Shown here piece by piece: positions 56,901 to 64,000 of a DNA stretch of 64,000 bases. The stretch is from Mactra quadrangularis. Lineage: Eukaryota; Mollusca; Bivalvia; Venerida; Mactridae. The first letter of the stretch is position 1, and each line of letters begins with the position of its first letter. The notes beneath the pieces are model-generated. The model had not been told where the DNA came from and ran no database searches. It was given only the letters and a program-made list of their open reading frames with translations. A program made the translations under genes and the position numbers. The stretch spans positions 35,835,264 to 35,899,263 of the forward strand of contig CM046298.1 of the NCBI GenBank assembly GCA_025267735.1, written 5' to 3'.

Positions 56901-59260
56901 CACCTTACGTCGTTGATGTCACAATTTTTGTGTTTCGGTGCAAACGCGTATTGCACTCTTGTATACGTATTTTATGATTTGAGATTTGGTGTGATAATAT
57001 ATTGATAATTTCTGCGAATGTCTATGTACAAATAAAAGGCAATTAAAAAGTTTAAGTTTAAATTTTACTGCACACTTGAACTCAGTATGAACGAATATAT
57101 AAATGTGAAAGTGGTTGCGCCGCATGCACATACCTTGTAATAGCTAAACATTAAAATGACGCCTTAAATGTAAATACTTATAGGTCAAATGCCTAATTTT
57201 ATAAAGATAAGGCTAACAAACAGTCTTGTGAATTAGAATTGATGTGATTAGAAAGTTATGGACAAAGTACACGATTTACTGGGACACCTATCGTATATGT
57301 CTCAAATATTGTCTACCACACATGTGCAGTCCAGTCAACCTGTTGAACATATTTGCCATATGGCTTGGCAATTTGATGTTATATTTTATGTGTCGTAGCT
57401 CCATCCATTTTGTATGACGACTCAATATCATTTCTGGAACAGGCACACCAAATAGCAAACAGCTTGTATCCTACGATATAATACTTCTGTAATTATTACT
57501 TATGTTATCATAAAATTGTACTTTACGACACAATATTTATCGTTCAATATCCTAATTTCAATGACTAATGCGTGGTCAATTGCTATGAGCCAATCACTTT
57601 TAAATGACCAGTGCGTGATCAAGGACCTATAAGAACAAAGTTACCTCTACATTAATTGCAGGTAGTCGACCTTATTTCGAATTGTTTACAGTTTTACTCT
57701 GACGCTAATTAATTGGAAACATATTTTAAACGAGAAGCCAACATTGATTTTCGTTTTTAAACCGATCCAATGCCCATCCATGTTTGCATAACAAAACATT
57801 TTATTAAAAAAGGCCATAAGAACAATATTAAATAGATAGACGGGTCACTCTATCGATTATTTTGGAACAATTGACCGCCATTTTGGAACGGCTCGAGGTA
57901 GAGCGCGTACATAACTACGCTATTTGATTGTATAGTAAAATAGAAACATTATTATTTGATACGATGGTACTTTTAATAGCTTTTTTTAATTTTGAAAAAG
58001 GAAAATTAATGGTTTCTTGTTATATATTTATTGTTTATCCACTAAAAAGAAAAACGTTATATTCTATCTACATTGCTAGTTTTGTAGTACAAGTAATTTA
58101 ATTTACCCTTCACGAACATTTCTACACGGGTTTAATTGCGTTAAATATGAAATTAAACAATTTAAAAGATGAAATGCATGATTTTGGCACACAGACTGGA
58201 TAGCTTAGCATAATTTGTGACATATAAATGACTTAATGGCATACAGTAATAGTTCAAAACCATATTTAGTAATTATATTGTATAATTATTATGACCTGGA
58301 AATCTAGATCTTTAAATACCAAGTACGGTAGATCTAGTTAGAATGTGAAATCACTGTATAATATGTTTCCAGGACACATTTCTGTTGCTATCATCTTCGG
58401 TCAATCTCGCTTAATACCAAAAGTGTGGATTTTAATATTAATTTCATAGAATCATCTCTCTCAAAGTAATCTCTTACACAGATTACAACAGGCCTCTTTA
58501 TATCAGAACGTTGTTTACTATCCATATATATCAAGGTAGACGTGCATGATCTATTTCAATGTTTTGTGAGTCGATGAAAAGTTCTCTCTGAAAACACAAG
58601 ATCAGGTCACTGCAGCTACGTCTCAGTTTCCAGTGATACCATTAAATATATGGTTATTACACCTGCTCCTGGACTGTACGTCAATGGATCTATCATTTTA
58701 TTAATAGAAGGTGGAGATATCACCTCTTTACTAAGGCGCACAACAATTCCTGCTCAAATCAAACAATGCTTCCCAGGTCATCCTTTCAGATTTGCCTGAA
58801 ACTTTAATCATGTATTTGTGCATCCAATTCTTGGGCAAAAATGAAATATTTAGTCACTATATTCAGTACTTAGGAGAAAAATGGCTTTTTATGTAAAGGG
58901 GCGTAATTTTGCAGTTCCTGAATTTCGTTTTGAGGCCATGTTTAGACACCTATATCTCCTCAACATATTTTTCTATACTTTTTCTATACTGGAAGTGCAA
59001 TATATTTTGAATTTTTACCTGTAGAGTACAAACATGGTACTCAATCAAGTGTATAATACAATATATGAATAATTTGAATTAATTTCTAATTATGCATAAA
59101 TGAAGCATAAAATCAGTGTAATATTTTTAAACATACACATGCCCTCATATGTCTTGGTCCCAAATTATAGCTATCCGCCTTTGTGTTGGTGCAATGAAAC
59201 TATTTATCCGTAATCAGACAAAAAACATACATGTGAGTTTTATCAATTGCTTGACTAATG
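53991..59260. other. Intergenic, nothing recognised
   Basis: More than 5 kb of AT-rich DNA. Open frames on both strands are under 75 codons, without splice context or family signatures. No repeat partner within the window was found. Confidence 0.4.
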
Positions 59261-59262
59261 CC

Positions 59263-59597
59263 TCAGTCCTATAAAATCGTGGCTTGTTGCGGACTCGTAC
59301 GTGCAGACAGCCGTAGGCCTTGCGTATTAAAGTGACGGTACGCACATGACACAAAACAACACACCCGCACGGAGCCGTAGCTGGAAGATATGCAAGTTTA
59401 ATCCATACTCGGCCAAGTTTGTGTTCATGATTAGACTTTGAAACTGATACGTGTATCATTGGCTCATCCCACGGACACTAGTAAAAACGTAACAGTCCGT
59501 AAGGGTACGCAAGAGTTCGTACGAGTCCTTGCGGAGCTTGATCGCACGGCGCCCGTACGGTGCCCTCACGACTATTTTTGTTTATGGGACTGTAGCT
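59263..59597. mobile_element. CpG-rich foldback element
   Basis: The left end CAGTCCTATAAAATCGTGGC and the inverted right end CAGTCCCATAAACAAAAATA then GTCGTG form imperfect terminal repeats. The interior is full of CGTACG, CCGTACGG and TGCGGA words, unlike the flanking AT-rich DNA. No clear target duplication and no transposase. Confidence 0.5.
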
Positions 59598-59964
59598 TTA
59601 GTGTTCCACATTGTAAGAGGGAATCTCAATAAGACATGACTATATTAATGTACAAATTACACGATTTTAGACTGCTGACTACATCTGAAGAATTACTTTA
59701 GATTACCGACACTTTGTGTTCCAATTACAGTAACTTAGTTGCATAGGAGGTATTGAATATGGGTTTTTTTCATGCACACAAAAAACAAGTGTAAAGAATT
59801 TGCACTTTGAACAGTTTTATACAATTTGTAAACATATCAGAGTGGACAGTTTTAATGTAAAGATAACTGAAAAAGAGAACATTTTGAAAATTTGACAACT
59901 ATATTGCTGCCATTTAAAACATTATTTTTGATTAATAACATTTGTTCAGTTTGGTTCAGGAGAC

Positions 59965-60395
59965 TTGTGGGGTTCTCGGGAGCCTGAACCTCGGTTCACA
60001 CCGGACTCGAGGCTTAGAGCATAGGGGCATTAACATACATGCTTTGTGTTGAATAAACTATGAAATAGCAAAAATTGTATTATTGTGTTGCTTAGAATTT
60101 CATATAATATTCGACCATAGCATAATTGGCGAGAGTGAAAATGCCACATACAATTTATACCAATATTTTTACAGTAGTAACCCTATGTAGGTTAAATGCG
60201 CAATGAACTCTACAAAAGTGATAAAATCTTGTTTTAAAAACCGAGCGAAAATAAATCAGTCCATAATTGCATTGCTAATGAAGTCTAATATTTTGAATAT
60301 TAGCGTTTTCTTGTTTTAGTAGTTTGTAAAATTGTGTACAGCTAACAAGCATGCTAACAAACTACATACATGTATCTGTTAAATGTGCAATGTAC
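59965..60395 (+). repeat. About 420-bp dispersed repeat, copy 2
   Basis: Direct partner of 30855-31275, beginning CACCGGACTCGAGGCTTAG and ending around the AAATTGTGTACAGCTAACAA block. Confidence 0.7.
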
Positions 60396-60506
60396 AGAAT
60401 AAATTTATTCATACTACTTGATGATGGAAATTTCCAAATAAAACAAAGTGATAGGTAATTTTCCTGCTGCGTGTTCAGTAACGGCTGTTAGCGAACATTA
60501 CGGGTA

Positions 60507-60620
60507 CGGGACAACTCAACCCGTAGAAAATTCAACCCATGGATAACATAACCAAAAGTTAGGACAACTCAGCTCAGTAGTTGGGGATTGAGTTGTCTTT
60601 GGATTGAGTTGTTCTGATTC
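60507..60620. mobile_element. Compact GACAACTCAAC foldback element
   Basis: GGGACAACTCAACCCG at the left and GGGGATTGAGTTGTC, then GGATTGAGTTGTTC, at the right form an inverted repeat with only about 60 bp between. Relative of 17456-18004. Confidence 0.55.
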
Positions 60621-60774
60621 TTACGTTACGGAACAACAGACTACTGTTGTTGTTCTGTATTATTTTCAAGGTTTTATTCACTCACATTTAGATTTCTGTC
60701 ATACTGATAAGACTTACTTTACCCCAATATACAATTATTGTACTGATCAATGGTGATTGTTTAGTGAATATCGA

Positions 60775-61465
60775 GAATGTCATGTTATATAACACATTCC
60801 ATATTTAAATAATTTGGTGTTTCACATTCCTTCGCCAGTGACCAAGATCTATTTTACTAAATAGATACCGAGATAGAAAAGGATGGACACAAAAATAGGT
60901 CAGAATGTCTCATTTGCCAGTAATCTGAAGTTATGATACAACTTAAGATTCACTCCTTTATTTAGCATGTGGCTCTAGACTGTGAAAGTTTAGGAATAGA
61001 AACATACGACCAACGGATCTCTAACGTCATCTTAAACCAACTGACTGAGAAGGGCACGTAGATTACCGTTGATAAAACTTATTGGCAGCTTCGCCGATTG
61101 TTCCATTAAATTTTGAGTTTATAATGTTTCTATGGTTACCGAACGTAAACGATGAGTTGTAAATTGAATGGAAAACGTTAGACATAAGGATAATCTTACG
61201 ATGTTGACTCAGACTGAGAGCCGAAATTTATAACGCAAATATTGAAATATTTTCCAGAAATAAGAATTCGTGATGAGACAGTTGCGTTCAACAAATGTCA
61301 ACGCTATGTTACGGTATTAACCGGTGCGTGCCGTGTCATTAAGAGTCAGTGGGACAGTGTTTAGCTACTGGCAAGAGCTACGATTGGCCGAACAGGTATG
61401 AACAGTTGTTAGGAAATCATTTTAGTTGAACCTTTTACTTAGTTTATGGTTGAGGCTACCAACTC
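60775..61465 (-). repeat. About 600-bp dispersed repeat, inverted copy
   Basis: Reverse-complement partner of 46745-47335, about 14 kb away. The two copies have drifted and contain small indels. The sequence around GTTTCTATGGTTACCGAA and TTACGGTATTAACCGGTGCG is best conserved. Confidence 0.7.
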
Positions 61466-61854
61466 TTCATCTCAGCAAGAGCAGTCCAAGGACAGCGCGC
61501 TCGACTTTACGAGTGTTTTGTTCATAGCAAGGCATATCTTTTAACAAAAAAGCTTTTAAGACAGGGCTTATTTTTTCATAGGAATGAAATCAGTCAAACA
61601 ATAATTACCAATTAATATTTATAAAATATAAAAGGGGCATACCTACTAAATAATACATTTTATAACGTACACCAATTTAATGTAATACAGATCCTGTGTC
61701 AATATAAAAAAATGCATACATATATTTCATCTTTGCGGCTAAATTTACAGGACTTGCACTCTGAGAAGTACGTTATAACGACCCCTATAAACAAAGAAAT
61801 GTCACAAAGATACTTCAATAGAAATGTAAATGTTCAAACACTTCAGATTACTGA

Positions 61855-61945
61855 ATGCTCGATAGCCAAGAGGTTAAATGTGGGGGACAGCATTTAACAT
61901 CACTTTCGTTGCATGTGGGTTCGAATCTCACCACATTGTATACTT
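61855..61945 (+). repeat. tRNA-like remnant
   Basis: A-box-like GATAGCCAAGAGGTTAAATG and B-box-like GTGGGTTCGAATCTCAC (the T-stem pairs) are spaced as in a tRNA with a long variable arm. The flanking 7-mers TGCTCGA and CACATTG cannot pair as an acceptor stem. A tRNA pseudogene or SINE head is more likely than a working tRNA gene. Confidence 0.45.
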
Positions 61946-62858
61946 TATTTTTGTTTAAATATGATAGATTTAAGTTATTTTCTCTCCGAACGTGATTTAT
62001 AAATGCTTTACGTTGTCGAACTGTCGAACTATAGACACATCCCACGGTGGCGAACCCACATGACTTCATCCGGATATTTTTTACCATATTTGGAATATAG
62101 GTCACTCGCATAGGGTAGGTTTTTTGCTTATTTTGAACTTATAGCTTGGTGTTTTTTTTCAAAGAATACGCGCATAAACTCCCTGCTTACGAGATATGAT
62201 TGCTGCAGTTATTGTTTTCCTGAAAAAATTAGCCGTCATGGAGAAATTTGGTACACAAATTTCGGTGCGATCGAAATTGTCAGGGTAGCGTTCATTGTAT
62301 TTCATCAGTTTATGTGTTAAAAAGCCTTAATTTGTGTCGACAGTTATGCTCATGGTAAAATTATTTCTTGTACACTTCAATTAACCTTCTATATACGAAA
62401 ACGATCTTTGAATAGAGCTAGTTTGTAAATTATGAGAAAATGTGGATAATGATAGCGTTCATTGCCTGTGATTTTATGGATAACGTTCATTTCCTATGTC
62501 GAGTTGTCCAACTTACTCATCAGGGTTTCTTTAAAAGATGGAAAAAGTAAATAATTAGTCTAACATGTATCTTAATTATCTGGCGCTATTGTGACACATA
62601 CGCTCTGAGTCGTTTAGTATCGTTTCTGTATCTCTTCAATCTGAAGGTGTCATTTTCAAACGGCTGGCAGTCTAACGTTGCAACATGTAATTATTTTGAT
62701 TTATAGCTATGATGAGATATTGTACACTCCATCCAATAAGGTAATACAATCCCCGGACTATAGTTGAATGATGATGGCAATTTAGAAGTAGTAAAATATA
62801 TATGACATGAATCTCAAATTGTTTAATAATCCAATCATGATTTTTTGACATATTTCAG
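61946..62858. other. Intergenic or 5' flank of the zinc-finger exon
   Basis: No gene recognised on either strand. It may be an upstream intron of the exon at 62859-63004. Confidence 0.35.
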
Positions 62859-63004
62859 ACAATGTCGTTTTTGTGTTACATGTGTGGATATATGTTCAAA
62901 AACAAAAAATGTGTTAATGAACATGAAAGAAGATGCAGAGGCCAGTATAGATACTACTGTTGTGGCAATGGCTTCTTATCTAGAGCAGACCTTGTTGGAC
63001 ATAG
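62859..63004 (+). CDS. Candidate exon of a C2H2/C2HC zinc-finger gene
   Basis: Acceptor GACATATTTCAG, 146 nt open, donor GTATGT at 63005. It encodes MSFLCYMCGYMFKNKKCVNE, then HERRC (C-x2-C-x11-H-x4-C) and YYCCGNGFLSRADLVGHR, the first half of a second finger cut by the donor after the His. The ATG follows the acceptor by three bases, so this can be the first coding exon after a 5' UTR exon, or internal. The exon ends in phase 2 and later exons lie outside the window or were not found. The gene's identity is unknown. In zinc-finger families such exons are usually nucleic-acid-binding. Confidence 0.55.
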
Positions 63005-64000
63005 GTATGTCCGACAATTAACAAGTAACGAGTTTGATTGATTTGGGTAGCTTTCCTTGACCCTGGCATATAATCAGTACTCACCTACCATTCCACAGTG
63101 TAGACAACTTGTCCATAAATTTATTTTTCGAGCGGACAAAATCGACAATTGAAATTTTCATGGAAAGGCATAACCAGCAACGTCTTCGAAGTAGTAGATT
63201 CGACATCCACGAGTTAACATACTATTACTTTTTTTAATCGATTAAGTCATTCAATATCTGTCATAGTCGACTTCATTTCAGAATTAGTCCAAATAGTCCA
63301 AGTTCGATGCCGCTATGCAACCTACCCTTGGATCCTATGATCGCTTGCCTGTTTCAGGGAATTGAAAAATCACACAGCCTGATTTAAAAAAAGTTATCCA
63401 TGAAAAGTTAAAATATGTATGTGCAAATAGGGAGGTACTGTCCTGCACATGGACAATATGTTTCACTTTCGTTCACTTTCTAAAGTGAAGTATCTTTTGG
63501 GTAACGCTCCGTCTCAGTTTAGTGAACATACTAAATAGACCATATCCGGAATTCAAATATTTGTGGTTTCCCTGTTCTTACAAACAAACTTTTGCTGTCA
63601 CAATTAAAACATGCGTACAAAAAAGCAAAATGACTTAATCCGTATTTCGTGTTTTTCATCAATAATGTGTAAAATCTTTGTACCTACAGCGCACAAACAG
63701 AAAATCCCACAAATTTGAGTTGGGAATTAAGTCTATTAGTACATTCAGGATATATGATATTCACTTTGAACCATTGTACAAACAATGAAAGTTATGCAAT
63801 TAAAACGTGTTTATGTGTTTCTCTAAAATAGAAATATCAGTTAGCCCATGGTCATTTTGCAGACTGAAAAAGTGAATATGCTCACGACTTTTTGAGTGAT
63901 GCAAAGGAGAGAACTTTAGAGTATTTTCTAAGCTGTAAAAGGAGCGTTATAGGGAGGTGACATCCCATTCAAAGTTATTGCATGAAACAATTGTCTAGTG
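63005..64000. other. Right edge, nothing recognised
   Basis: Probably intron of the zinc-finger candidate. CCCTGGCATATAATCAGTAC (63061) and TCACCTACCATTCCACAG resemble part of the SINE body at 53.9 kb (AACCAGTGCTCACATACCCT, TCCACAG). No other feature seen. Confidence 0.35.

Noticed and set aside
59214..59632. Two open frames of 64-81 codons on opposite strands
   Set aside because: Both fall in the CpG-rich foldback element and reflect its CGTACG words.
61855..61945. Functional tRNA with a long variable arm
   Set aside because: The T-stem pairs but the flanking seven-base segments cannot form an acceptor stem.

Overview
The window is animal nuclear DNA: AT-rich, mostly non-coding, with introns carrying GT..AG splice sites and many transposon remnants. 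The repeat set (tRNA-derived SINEs ending in a GGCGTTAAACCC-like tail plus CAAA repeats, a 145-bp array built on GGTCAAAGGTCAAGGTCAC, jockey/I-like LINE tails and CpG-rich foldback elements) is the kind I associate with molluscs, most likely a bivalve. That assignment is from memory of such repeats. No species is claimed.

Region 1 (about 1-15.4 kb, minus strand) is the 5' part of a tankyrase gene. Seven coding exons can be placed to the base at 15352-15169, 6938-6714, 3142-3047, 2625-2513, 1648-1554, 793-727 and 220-34. All six junctions keep the frame and together give the first 322 codons (ankyrin repeats of the first clusters). The gene runs off the left edge. Intron 2 holds a 362-codon open frame (4229-3144) that runs without a stop through the splice acceptor into tankyrase exon 3, in the tankyrase frame. 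It carries a repeated tryptophan/serine motif and looks like an alternative first coding exon. A SINE with a perfect 14-bp target duplication sits 16 bp upstream of exon 2 and has displaced its pyrimidine tract. Intron 1 holds two non-autonomous DNA transposons with clear boundaries.

Region 2 (16-23.4 kb, plus strand) begins with a possible small gene head-to-head with tankyrase. It is followed by a bounded satellite-like element (19.9-22.4 kb) and a 343-bp foldback MITE.

Region 3 (23.4-49 kb) shows no convincing host gene. It has SINEs, MITE pairs, LINE C-terminal relics, a decayed Tc1 transposase, several minisatellites (51-bp, 60-bp and 22-bp periods) and dispersed repeats whose partners lie elsewhere in the window.

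Region 4 (49-54 kb) is a three-layer transposon nest next to an RNase H-bearing LINE relic. A pogo/Tigger transposon (DD35D transposase plus a C-terminal C4HC3 finger, one frameshift) sits inside the terminal repeat of a Harbinger-like foldback element. That element in turn sits inside a second copy of the 343-bp MITE. Target duplications can be read at both inner layers.

Region 5 (54-64 kb) is mostly featureless. It has repeat copies paired with regions 2 and 3, a CpG-rich foldback element, and near the right edge one plausible exon of a zinc-finger gene on the plus strand.
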